A DNA stretch of 12,326 bases, from assembly GCA_040904745.1 (NCBI GenBank), contig JBBDSW010000022.1, positions 1 to 12,326 on the forward strand, read 5' to 3'. Within the stretch, counting starts at the first letter, position 1, and each line of letters starts with the position of its first letter. Source of the stretch: T1Sed10-7 sp040904745. GTDB lineage: Bacteria; Actinomycetota; Nitriliruptoria; Nitriliruptorales; Nitriliruptoraceae. Shown here in pieces: positions 1 through 6,787 of the stretch. Below the pieces are notes generated by a model. It made no database searches, was not told where the DNA came from, and worked only from the letters and a program-made list of their open reading frames with translations. Made by a program: the position numbers and the translations under genes.

Positions 1-2828
1 CGACCCGTCGTCCTCCGGCGGCCGGCGACGTGCCACCCAGGCGACCAGGGCCTTGTGGAGCTCCACCGCGACCAGAACCGACAGCGAGGTGGCGGCGGCA
101 ACCGCCCAGGTGGCCAGCGGCAGCGGCTCCGCCCGCAGCAGCCACTGGGTCGCCGGGAGGTGCAGCGCGATCGCGTGCACGGCGAGCGCCACGGCCACCG
201 AGACGAGCAGGAAGGGGTTGGTCCAGGGGGGTGTACTGAAGGCCGAGCGCCGATCCCGCCGGCTGTTGCCGACGTGGACGGCCTGGAACAGCACCATCGT
301 CGTCATGGCGGCCGTGCGCGCCGTCGCCACCGAGCCGGTGGTCGACAGGCTCCAGCGGAAGACCGCGAGCGTGCCGAGTCCCATCACGACGGCCACGACC
401 GCGGTGCGGACCCACAGCAGCCGCGATACGAGGCCCTCACGTGGGTCGCGGGGACGACGGTCCAACACGCCGGGTTCGGCCGGTTCGAACGCCAGCGCCA
501 CGTCCTGGACCCCGTTGGTGACCAGGTTCAGCCACAGCAGCTGCGCAGGCAGCAGGATCAGGGGCCAGCCGAGCGCCAGACCCGTCAGGAGCATGACGAT
601 CTCGGCGGCGCCGGTCGAGATGAGGAAGAACGTCACCTTCCGGAGGTTGTCGAAGGTGACCCGTCCCTCCTCGACGGCGGCGCGGATCGTGACGAAGTTG
701 TCGTCGGCGAGCACCATGCTGGCGGCCTCGCGGGCCACGTCGGTGCCGTCACGCCCCATGGCGATGCCGATGTCGGCGGCCTGGAGCGCCGGGGCGTCGT
801 TCACGCCGTCACCGGTCACGGCCACGACCTCGCCCAGTGCGCGGAGCGTGTGCACGATCCGAAGCTTCTGATCCGGTGCCACGCGTGCGAACACGGTCGT
901 GGTCCGGACCCGGGAGCGCAGCGCCTCGTCGTCGAGGCCGTCCACCTGTCGGCCCGTCAGCGTGTCGCCGTCTCCCAGACCGATCTCGGTGGCGATCGCC
1001 GTGGCCGTGGACGCGTGGTCACCGGTGACCATGAGCACGCGCATGCCCGAGCGGTGGAACTGGTCGATCGCCTCGGCGACACCCTCGCGGGGCGGATCGA
1101 CCAGCCCCTGCAGGCCGAGGAAGACGAGATCCTCACCGACCTCGTCCCGGTCGTGCGGGCGGTGACCGGTCGGCGCGTCACCTTGGGCGAAGGCCAGGAC
1201 CCGGTGGCCGTGTGAGGCCAGGCGCTCCACGGCCCGGCTGACGCGCTCGTGATCCAACACCTGGAGGTTGCCGTGCACCATCTCGCGGTCGCAGAGCTCC
1301 AGGACCCGCTCCGGTGCGCCCTGGACGAGCACCACCTCGCGGTCGTCGACCTCGCATCGGACCGCCGCGTACCGGCGCTCGGGCTCGAACGGCACCCGGT
1401 GGCTGATCGGGTGTTCGGCGCGCAGCCGCCACGGCTCCAGGCCCGCGTGGATCGCACCGCGCACGAGGGCGACCTCGGTGGGGTCGCCGGTCGCCCGGAC
1501 CTCGCCGTCGACGAGGTAGACGTCGGTTTCGCTGACCAGCACCCCCGTGAGCAACGTCAGGTACAGCTCCCGGCGCTCGGCGACCGCCACCGCGTCCACC
1601 GTCCGGGCCTCCCCGCGCTCGGCACGCTCCCCGGTGGGGTCCTCGGCCAGGGAGAGGCCCGACGAGGTCCACACCTCGGCGACGGTCATCTCGTTGCGGG
1701 TCAGGGTCCCGGTCTTGTCGGAGCAGACCACGGTGGTACTGCCCAGGGTCTCGACGGCCGGCAGGCGGCGGATGATCGCCTGACGACGGGCCATGCGTGT
1801 CACCCCGACGGCCATGACGATAGTGAAGGCGACCGGGAGTCCTTCCGGGACGGCCGACACCGCCAACGCCACGGCGAAGATGAACATCTCGCTGGCGCTG
1901 TTGCCGACCAGCAGGCCGAGCACGAAGGCCACGGAGGCCGCGACGACGACGAGGAGTCCGATCCGACGCGCGAACCGATCGACCCGGACCTGCACCGGCG
2001 TCCGTGGTGACTCGGTGCTCCGCACCTGCTGCGCGATCGCGCCGAGCTCGGTCGCCTGCCCGGTGGCGACGACGTAGCCGCGGCCGCGACCCCGGGCCAC
2101 GACGGCGCCGGCGAACACCAGGTTCGAGCGATCGGCGGACGGCGTGTCCGCCGGTACCGGCTCGGTCTGCTTGCTGACGGTGGTCGACTCACCGGTGAGC
2201 AGCGACTCGTCGACCGTCAGCGAGGTGACCGCCGCGAGCCGCAGGTCCGCCGGGATGCGGGCGCCGGAGTCGAGCAGCACCACGTCACCGGGGACGAGCT
2301 CGGCGGAGGCGACCTCGCGTTCGTGGCCGTCACGCAGGACCCGGGCACGAGGTGCGACCAGGTGCTGGAGCGCCCGGACGGAGCGTTCCGCCTTGCGCTC
2401 CTGCACGGTCCCGATCGCCGCGTTGAGCACCAGCACCGCCGCGATCACACCCGCGTCGAGGTACTCGCCGAGCGCCATCGTGATCCCCGTTGCGACCAAC
2501 AGGATCGTGATGAGCGGGCTGCGGAACTGGTGCAGCACGGTCGTGAACAGCCCCGGTGGAGCGGCCTCCTCGAGCACGTTCGGGCCGCACTCGACCAGCC
2601 GGGCGGCTGCCTCGGTCGTGGTCAGGCCGGCCGGTGAGGCGTCCAGCTCGCCAGCGACCCGCGCGAGCTCGAGGGCGTGCCACGGCTTCCGCTCGGTNNN
2701 NNNNNNNNNNNNNNNNNNNNNNNNNNNNNNNNNNNNNNNNNNNNNNNNNNNNNNNNNNNNNNNNNNNNNNNNNNNNNNNNNNNNNNNNNNNNNNNNNTCC
2801 GCTCGGTTCGCTCGGGAGGCACCACCAT
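1..2828 (-). CDS. P2-type cation-transporting P-type ATPase (3' end cut by window, crosses N block)
   Basis: Membrane ion pump of the SERCA/PMR1-like P2 class, driven by ATP through an aspartyl-phosphate intermediate. If the N block is closed at its 10-base overlap, the protein starts MVVPPERTERKPWHALE and 906 codons are visible. On that numbering the actuator loop TGES is at 175-178, M4 PEGLP at 291-295, the phosphorylated Asp of SDKTGTLT at 334, MVTGD in the P domain, TGDGVNDAP from 635, M5 ending in ISTGAAE706, and M6 NLVTNG from 731. The last visible residues (VELHKALVAWVARRR) look like a normal C-terminus, so only a few codons and the stop are missing. The ATG at 2828 is chosen because GAGGAAGG lies 6 nt upstream. 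The ion is uncertain: M4 Glu292 and M5 Glu706 are kept, but the residues matching SERCA Asn768 and Asp800 are Gly703 and Asn735. The class is secure; calling it a calcium pump would be a guess. Confidence 0.93.
2698..2797. other. 100-N scaffold gap, probably an artefact
   Basis: Exactly 100 N, the conventional placeholder for a gap of unknown size. The left flank ends and the right flank begins with the same 10 bases, tccgctcggt. Merging the flanks on that overlap keeps one reading frame from the ATG at 2828 into the ATPase (31 + 2697 - 10 = 2718 nt, 906 codons). The most economical reading is that nothing is missing. Confidence 0.8.
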
Positions 2829-2834
2829 GGCCGT

Positions 2835-2842
2835 CCTTCCTC
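2835..2842 (-). promoter_or_regulatory. Ribosome binding site of the ATPase
   Basis: GAGGAAGG on the minus strand, 6 nt before the ATG at 2828. It is one of the better Shine-Dalgarno sequences in the window and fixes the ATPase start on the far side of the N block. Confidence 0.7.
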
Positions 2843-2846
2843 ACGT

Positions 2847-2901
2847 GGGCTCTCGGCCTCGTCGGCACGGGGAGGGTCACCGAGAGCCCGACCCGCTCTC
2901 G
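2847..2901 (-). repeat. Three alternating GCTCTCG half-sites (overlapping inverted repeats) in the ATPase leader
   Basis: Plus-strand CGAGAGC at 2881-2887 is the exact reverse complement of GCTCTCG at 2895-2901 (7 bp arms, 7 nt loop). The same central copy, extended to ccgagagccc at 2880-2889, is also the exact reverse complement of gggctctcgg at 2847-2856 (10 bp arms, 23 nt loop). The central copy can therefore pair with either neighbour but not both. The element lies between the -10 hexamer and the ribosome binding site of the ATPase. It could be a repressor operator or a leader RNA switching between two hairpins; the sequence alone does not decide. Confidence 0.6.
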
Positions 2902-2930
2902 ACGCTACCTCCCGACCCGGGGGGTGGGAA
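2902..2930 (-). promoter_or_regulatory. Putative promoter of the ATPase gene
   Basis: On the minus strand TTCCCA (2930-2925) is followed, after a 17 nt spacer, by TAGCGT (2907-2902), which fits the actinobacterial TANNNT -10 pattern. The -35 matches TTGACA at 4 of 6 positions. Transcription would start near 2895, giving a leader of about 65 nt that contains the inverted repeats. Confidence 0.42.
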
Positions 2931-2931
2931 C

Positions 2932-2966
2932 GGGCCTCCGGCCCCTCCTCTCCCCCGTGGGCGGGG
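2932..2966 (-). terminator. Weak terminator candidate after RNase HI
   Basis: Two short GC-only hairpins follow the RNase HI stop on the minus strand: ccccg/cgggg around a 4 nt loop (2953-2966) and gggcc/ggccc around a 3 nt loop (2932-2944). Neither has a T-run, and the GC content makes such stems common by chance. Confidence 0.22.
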
Positions 2967-2971
2967 ACGGG

Positions 2972-3760
2972 TCACAGCTCCTCGCGTGCCCAGGCGGTCG
3001 CCAGCGCGTCCGCGTACTCGTTCCAGCGGGAGCCGGCGTGCGCCTTGATCCATACGAGCTCCAGCTCGGGACGCTCCTCGAGCGCCTCGTAGAGCGGCTT
3101 GACCAGGTCGAGGTTCTCGACCGGGCCGGTCTTGCGCCGCCACCCGCGCTGTTCCCAGCCGGGCGCCCACTCCGTGAGCGTGCGGACGGCGAGGTTCGAG
3201 TCGGTGTGGATCGTCGCGGGCGTGCCTTCGGGCACCAGCTCCAGGGCCGCGAAGAGTGCTCTGAGCTCCATGCGGTTGTTGGTGGTGTCCGGCTCGTAGC
3301 CGTGCGCCTGTGCGACCACCTCGCCGTCACGCACGTACACCGCGCCCCAGCCGCCGGGGCCCGGGTTGGGGATCGAGGAGCCGTCGGTGAAGACCCCGTC
3401 GTCCGGGCCGTCGTGGTAGCGCTCGAGGACCTCGGCCAGGGTCAGGTGCTCCTCGGCACCCCCGCGGCTGCGGTTCTTGCGGGCGTTGCCGCCGCTCCCC
3501 CGGCGCTGTCCGCGGCCGGCGTCCCCAGCACCGCGGCCGGCGTCGCCGCCATCGCGGCCGGCGTCCCCATCACCGCGGCCGGCGTCGCCGTCACGTCGCT
3601 GGCCCTGGCGGGTGCTGTTGGAGCTGCGCTGACCGGACGCTTGGCGCTGCTTTCGGTGGCACGAGGGGCAGCGCGACGGCGTCCAACCCGGGTAGCGCTC
3701 CAGCAGGTCGGCACGGGGCGTGAACGCCTCGTGGCAGTGGGAGCAGGTGACGGTCGGCAT
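2972..3760 (-). CDS. rnhA: Ribonuclease HI with N-terminal zinc finger and repetitive linker
   Basis: Cuts the RNA strand of RNA-DNA hybrids, in the cytoplasm. The 262-residue protein has three parts. Residues 1-37 hold two CxxC pairs (Cys6/Cys9 and Cys31/Cys34), predicted to bind zinc. Residues about 40-103 are a Gly/Arg/Asp linker with four GDAGR repeats. Residues about 106-262 are the RNase H fold, with catalytic Asp126 (TDGSS), Glu165 (NNRMELRA), Asp187 (HTDSN) and Asp251 (NEYADALA), plus His241 in the KAHAG loop. A plain bacterial RNase HI is about 150 residues, so the first 100 are an addition. The basic linker and zinc finger may help bind nucleic acid, which is inference. The ATG at 3760 lacks a clear Shine-Dalgarno but has a TANNNT hexamer 8 nt before it. 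The ATPase follows on the same strand after 143 nt. Confidence 0.93.
   Translation of the reverse strand: MPTVTCSHCHEAFTPRADLLERYPGWTPSRCPSCHRKQRQASGQRSSNSTRQGQRRDGDAGRGDGDAGRDGGDAGRGAGDAGRGQRRGSGGNARKNRSRGGAEEHLTLAEVLERYHDGPDDGVFTDGSSIPNPGPGGWGAVYVRDGEVVAQAHGYEPDTTNNRMELRALFAALELVPEGTPATIHTDSNLAVRTLTEWAPGWEQRGWRRKTGPVENLDLVKPLYEALEERPELELVWIKAHAGSRWNEYADALATAWAREEL
3510..3593 (-). repeat. Four tandem 21-bp repeats in the RNase HI linker
   Basis: Four consecutive 21-bp units start at 3510, 3531, 3552 and 3573. All share the 11-base core cgcggccggcg plus tc, and vary after it (agca, gcca, atca, gtca endings). Units 1 and 3 resemble each other, as do 2 and 4, suggesting duplication of a 42-bp pair. 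The unit is a multiple of three, so copy number can change without breaking the frame. Each unit encodes one GDAGR-containing heptad. Confidence 0.85.
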
Positions 3761-3768
3761 GCCCGCGG

Positions 3769-3774
3769 AGGCTA
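3769..3774 (-). promoter_or_regulatory. Putative -10 element of RNase HI (near-leaderless)
   Basis: TAGCCT on the minus strand ends 8 nt before the ATG at 3760. This spacing would start the transcript at or within 1-2 nt of the start codon. No -35 is visible, and no Shine-Dalgarno exists that would compete with this reading. Confidence 0.33.
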
Positions 3775-3862
3775 GCGACGCCGGGACGCTACACGCGCGC
3801 TCCGCGCGAGCCGGCGGGGCGAGGTGATGGACCGCACCGATTGCGACCTGCGGCCGGTCGGC

Positions 3863-4135
3863 TCAGGGCAGGCGCTGCTCGGAGGTGATCAGTCGGCTGC
3901 CGAAGAGCTTCTTGGAGTATCGACCCGGGAGACCGCGGTCGATCAGGAACTCGGCAGGGTCGGCTTCGAGGTCGAACCCGACGACCAGCTCGCAGCGGTC
4001 GCAGCGGTACTTGCCGAAGCCCTCCGAGCCGCTGACGAGGTGCTGCTCGCCATCGCAGCGCGTGCAGCCACGACGTTCGGGCACCTCCGCGAGTGCGGTG
4101 GTGCCGGCGGTCTGGATGGTGGTGTTGTCGTCCAT
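3863..4135 (-). CDS. Small zinc-ribbon protein of unknown function
   Basis: A 90-residue protein (92 if the ATG at 4141 is used). Numbered from the longer start, two CxxC pairs are visible: Cys26/Cys29 (GCTRCDGEQ) and Cys47/Cys50 (YRCDRCELVVGF). The spacing fits a single zinc ribbon. The first 20 residues look disordered and the last 30 are polar. There is no signal peptide or membrane segment. I do not recognise a named family. I prefer the ATG at 4135 because a TANNNT hexamer (4147-4142) ends exactly 6 nt before it, the spacing expected for a leaderless message. The gene lies between the methyltransferase (97-102 nt upstream) and RNase HI (102 nt downstream) on the same strand. The coding frame is supported by the ordered CxxC motifs and non-biased composition, unlike the Arg/Pro-rich competing frame. 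Confidence 0.72.
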   Translation of the reverse strand: MDDNTTIQTAGTTALAEVPERRGCTRCDGEQHLVSGSEGFGKYRCDRCELVVGFDLEADPAEFLIDRGLPGRYSKKLFGSRLITSEQRLP

Positions 4136-4141
4136 GTGCAT

Positions 4142-4147
4142 AGCGTA
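4142..4147 (-). promoter_or_regulatory. Putative leaderless -10 element of the zinc-ribbon gene
   Basis: TACGCT on the minus strand ends 6 nt before the ATG at 4135, so the A of that ATG would be close to +1. It overlaps the position where a Shine-Dalgarno for the alternative ATG at 4141 would need to be. No -35 is evident. Confidence 0.42.
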
Positions 4148-4237
4148 CCTGCCGTGGTGGCTTCGCGACGCTCCGCGGACCGCAGATGTGTGCGGCGCGG
4201 CCCCGGCCGGATCCTCGCTCGCGGGCGATCGGGGCGT

Positions 4238-5683
4238 TCATGGATCGCTGGCGACCGCGCGGGTGACCACCGTGATGGTGTCCTCGTCCCGGCGGATGAA
4301 CTCGAGGCGGAGCCCCTGGGGTCCCCGTGGCGGCCGCCCGAGCTCGCGCCAGATGTCCGTCGGGTCACCGGCGACGCCGTGCAGCACCACCTCGACGGCC
4401 GACGATGGTCCGTGTGAGCCGCCAGCCCGGTCCTCCAACCAGCGTTTCACGTCACGCGCCCGTCCGGGCAGGACGGCGACGACCGCACGGCTCCGATACC
4501 ACGGCGAGGGGGGCGGCGGCTCGTCGGTCGTGAGCAGGGCCCGGGTGCGTGCCAGCCTGCGCGCGCCGATCGCGGCTCCGAGCTCGTCGTGTCGTCGCGC
4601 CCGGATGGCGGCGGGGGCCATCTCGACGAGATGGTCGCCGACGGGACCGACCGTGAGCCGGAGCCGGTCGGCGTGGACCGCTTTCGCGGCGAGGTGGTGG
4701 CCCGCGGGAAGGAGCGTGGCGCTGGACGTCGGCCCGATCGGGTCCGTGCCGGGCGCTCGGTCGGGCTCGGTCACGCCCGCCGCCACCTCCGGCGCCGGGG
4801 ATGCGCGGTGGGGGTCGCGCTCCCCGCGTGCCACCCACGGTCCCCGGCGACCGGGTCCCGTCCGGTCGGACGACGACCACGGCCGCCCGGACGATGACGG
4901 CCGCCACCCCGGGGCGCCCCGCCACAGGTTCGCCTCGGTCAACGCGGCACCGACCTGGACGTACTCGACCTCGCAGTCGCCCGGGAGGAGGGGGTCGTCG
5001 AGTGCGACGCCCGGCGCCAGGGCGACAGCCCACCTCGACGCTCCCTCGTGGGCGGCGAGCAGGGCCGGGACCGACGGGAGGTAGTCGTCCAAGCGTCGCA
5101 TCCGCCGCTCGCCGCGACGCCGGCCCGGGTCCGCGTGGATCAGGGCCCCCGGCGGCACCGCGACCTCGAGCGCGTCCGCGGCCAGCGCGGCGACCTCGAC
5201 ACCCAGCACCTCGGCGTTGTGTGCCAGGAGCGCCAGGCGAGAGGGGTCGTGGTCGACCGCCGTCACCTGCACCCTGAGGGACCGGCCCTCCCGGGCGAGG
5301 GCGATCGCATCGCCCCCGACCCCGGCGCACAGATCGAAGACCGGGCAGCCCCGTGGGGCACCCGCCAGCAGCCGTCGTGCCCGGTGCGCGGAGACGGCCG
5401 GATCGCTCGCCTGCTCGAGGGCTTCCCGGGTGAACAGGAGGTCGTCGGCTTCCGGCCAGCGTGTGCGTGCACGTCGGCGGGCGACGGCTGCGGTGAGCGC
5501 TGCGGCTCGCCACGCGGGGTCGTGGACGCTGCGTGCGATGTCGGCGGCGGCGGAGAGCTCGTCGCCGCCTTCATCGAGGTGGTGGGTCGCCCGGGTGACG
5601 GCGGCGAGCCCGTCCGCGGAGGTGAGCCACACCGCCGTGCCGGGCTCCAGCTCGGGTGCGGCTCCCGCGTCCGTCCGGGCCAT
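4238..5683 (-). CDS. Class I SAM-dependent methyltransferase with THUMP-like C-terminal domain
   Basis: A predicted methyltransferase of 481 residues. Residues 115-125 (VFDLCAGVGGD) form the glycine-rich SAM-binding motif I. The acidic VDHDPSR that follows is motif II, and HADPGRR at 183-189 occupies the motif IV/active-site position seen in this actinobacterial family. The C-terminal part (from about VGPVGDHLVE to the end) resembles the THUMP-like domain attached to these enzymes. RNA is the likely substrate by analogy with THUMP proteins, but the target is unknown. The ATG at 5683 is chosen because AGGGGGAGG lies just before it; an in-frame GTG at 5707 lacks such a site. Residues about 259-321 are an atypical Ser/Trp/Arg/Pro-rich stretch (nt 4721-4909), possibly an insertion or local frame error. 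It is divergent from the PAC2 gene across 138 nt. Confidence 0.85.
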   Translation of the reverse strand: MARTDAGAAPELEPGTAVWLTSADGLAAVTRATHHLDEGGDELSAAADIARSVHDPAWRAAALTAAVARRRARTRWPEADDLLFTREALEQASDPAVSAHRARRLLAGAPRGCPVFDLCAGVGGDAIALAREGRSLRVQVTAVDHDPSRLALLAHNAEVLGVEVAALAADALEVAVPPGALIHADPGRRRGERRMRRLDDYLPSVPALLAAHEGASRWAVALAPGVALDDPLLPGDCEVEYVQVGAALTEANLWRGAPGWRPSSSGRPWSSSDRTGPGRRGPWVARGERDPHRASPAPEVAAGVTEPDRAPGTDPIGPTSSATLLPAGHHLAAKAVHADRLRLTVGPVGDHLVEMAPAAIRARRHDELGAAIGARRLARTRALLTTDEPPPPSPWYRSRAVVAVLPGRARDVKRWLEDRAGGSHGPSSAVEVVLHGVAGDPTDIWRELGRPPRGPQGLRLEFIRRDEDTITVVTRAVASDP

Positions 5684-5739
5684 CGCCTCCCCCTGGTCAC
5701 GGGTCACGGGGTCGTCCCCCGGGCCGCCCGCAGACGGTC

Positions 5740-5745
5740 ACGCTA
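5740..5745 (-). promoter_or_regulatory. Possible -10 element of the methyltransferase gene
   Basis: TAGCGT on the minus strand, the same hexamer as at the ATPase promoter, 56 nt before the ATG at 5683. No convincing -35 is seen. The chance of a TANNNT in this much sequence is not small, so this is only suggestive. Confidence 0.25.
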
Positions 5746-5809
5746 CTGGGCACGCAGCCTGTCTGAGCCGTTCGCACGTAGGTGCCCCCGCCGCGGCCGA
5801 GGCTGCCGG

Positions 5810-5815
5810 TACCGT
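5810..5815 (+). promoter_or_regulatory. Putative leaderless -10 element of the PAC2 gene
   Basis: TACCGT ends 6 nt before the ATG at 5822, so it would occupy -12 to -7 if the A of the ATG is +1. The region immediately before the ATG has no Shine-Dalgarno, which agrees with leaderless translation. No -35 match is visible. Confidence 0.48.
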
Positions 5816-5821
5816 GCGGGC

Positions 5822-6733
5822 ATGGATCTCCTACACCTCCAACGCCCCCTGGACGACGTCGGCACGCACCCCGTGCTCGTGGTCGCCTTCGATGGCTGGA
5901 CCGATGCCGGTGAAGGCGGCACCGCCGCCGCGGACGCGCTGCGTGACGCGTTCGAGCCGACCCGCCTCGGCGCCTTCCCGTCCGACGACCTCTACGACTA
6001 CCGCGACCGGCGGCCGCCCCTGTCGATCGACGCCGGCGAGCTCGGCGTGCCCGACTGGCCCGAGGTGGTCGTCGAGCTGCTCACACCACCGTCAGGCCCG
6101 CCCATCGTGCTCGTCGGCGGGCCGGAGCCGGACTTCGCCTGGCGCACCATCGCCGCGGACCTCACCGAGTTCGCGCACCAGATCGGCGCCACCCGCTACG
6201 TCGGGCTCGGCAGCGTCCCGGGACCGATCCCCCATACCCGCCCGGTCCACCTGATCGCCACCTCCTCGGACCCGGATCTGCTCGAGCGGATCGGCCGTCC
6301 CCACGAGCAGGTCATCGTGCCGGCCTCCCTCCAGGTCGCGCTCGAAGCGGAGCTGCGCGACGCCGGGCTCCAGACCCTCGGCCTGTGGGTCCGCATCCCC
6401 CACTACGTCGCCGGCGAGTACCCGGAAGCGGCCCGGGCCCTGCTGGAGCAGCTCTCCAGCCACCTCGGCACCCCGGTCGACCTCTCCGAGTTCGACGAGG
6501 ACGTCGAGGAGAACCGCAACCGCCTGGACGTCGCCGCGCAGGGCTCCGAGGAGGTCCGCAACCACGTCGCCCAGCTCGAGCACATCTACGACGCCGAGGT
6601 GGAGGCGGAGCGCCTGGCAACCGGTCCGGAGGGCCAGCCCCGCGGAGGCTGGGCGTTCAGCGAGGAACAGGTGCCCTCCGCCGACGACCTCGGGGCCGAG
6701 ATCGAGCGGTTCCTGCAGGGGCGCAAGGAGTAG
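5822..6733 (+). CDS. PAC2 family protein
   Basis: A 303-residue cytoplasmic protein of the PAC2 (proteasome assembly chaperone 2-like) family, common in actinobacteria and archaea. The family hallmarks are the N-terminal VLVVAFDGWTDAGEGG (18-33), FPSDDLYDYRDRRP (52-65) and IVLVGGPEPDFAWR (95-108). Later YVGLGS, PHTRP and a conserved WVRIPHYV segment follow. The C-terminal 80 residues are acidic and helical, with coiled-coil character (EENRNRLDVAAQ and beyond). The biochemical role of bacterial members is not settled; a chaperone or small-molecule enzyme role are both suggested by the fold. No proteasome genes are visible nearby. It is a single-gene unit, divergent from the methyltransferase and convergent with the aldehyde dehydrogenase. 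The ATG at 5822 is supported by the first family motif beginning within 20 residues. The stop is TAG. Confidence 0.9.
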   Translation: MDLLHLQRPLDDVGTHPVLVVAFDGWTDAGEGGTAAADALRDAFEPTRLGAFPSDDLYDYRDRRPPLSIDAGELGVPDWPEVVVELLTPPSGPPIVLVGGPEPDFAWRTIAADLTEFAHQIGATRYVGLGSVPGPIPHTRPVHLIATSSDPDLLERIGRPHEQVIVPASLQVALEAELRDAGLQTLGLWVRIPHYVAGEYPEAARALLEQLSSHLGTPVDLSEFDEDVEENRNRLDVAAQGSEEVRNHVAQLEHIYDAEVEAERLATGPEGQPRGGWAFSEEQVPSADDLGAEIERFLQGRKE

Positions 6734-6754
6734 CGGCGAGCGGCTGGCAGCTGC

Positions 6755-6777
6755 GGGTCCGGCCGGGCCCAGGACCC
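6755..6777. terminator. Possible bidirectional terminator between convergent genes
   Basis: GGGTCC at 6755-6760 pairs perfectly with GGACCC at 6772-6777 around an 11 nt GC-rich loop. It sits in the 54 nt between the PAC2 stop and the dehydrogenase stop, where a shared terminator is expected. There is no T-run on either strand. Confidence 0.35.
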
Positions 6778-6787
6778 CGCCGCCCGC

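Noticed and set aside
53..1215. Long plus-strand open frames opposite the ATPase
   Set aside because: They are Arg/His/Gln- or Ser/Thr-rich shadows of the antisense coding frame, have no family motifs, and the minus strand carries the complete ATPase motif series.
3510..3593. Tandem repeats considered as a CRISPR array or protein-binding iterons
   Set aside because: The units are directly adjacent with no unique spacers and keep the RNase HI reading frame, so a coding minisatellite explains them.
2144..3775. 543-codon plus-strand open frame spanning the N block
   Set aside because: It reads through the placeholder N, mixes ATPase and RNase HI antisense sequence and has no recognisable domain. 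High GC removes stop codons on the opposite strand.
3794..3808. CGCGCG-CTC-CGCGCG hairpin before RNase HI
   Set aside because: Perfect but only 6 bp of alternating C and G, common by chance in this DNA, and not placed after a gene that clearly needs a terminator.
4180..4195. CCGCA/TGCGG hairpin after the methyltransferase stop
   Set aside because: Five-base arms without a T-run are too weak to call a terminator here.
3789..4241. 150-codon minus-strand frame starting in an ATGA overlap with the methyltransferase stop
   Set aside because: The overlap is tempting, but the product is Arg/Pro/His-rich without motifs, and it overlaps the zinc-ribbon gene whose CxxC pairs and composition look real.
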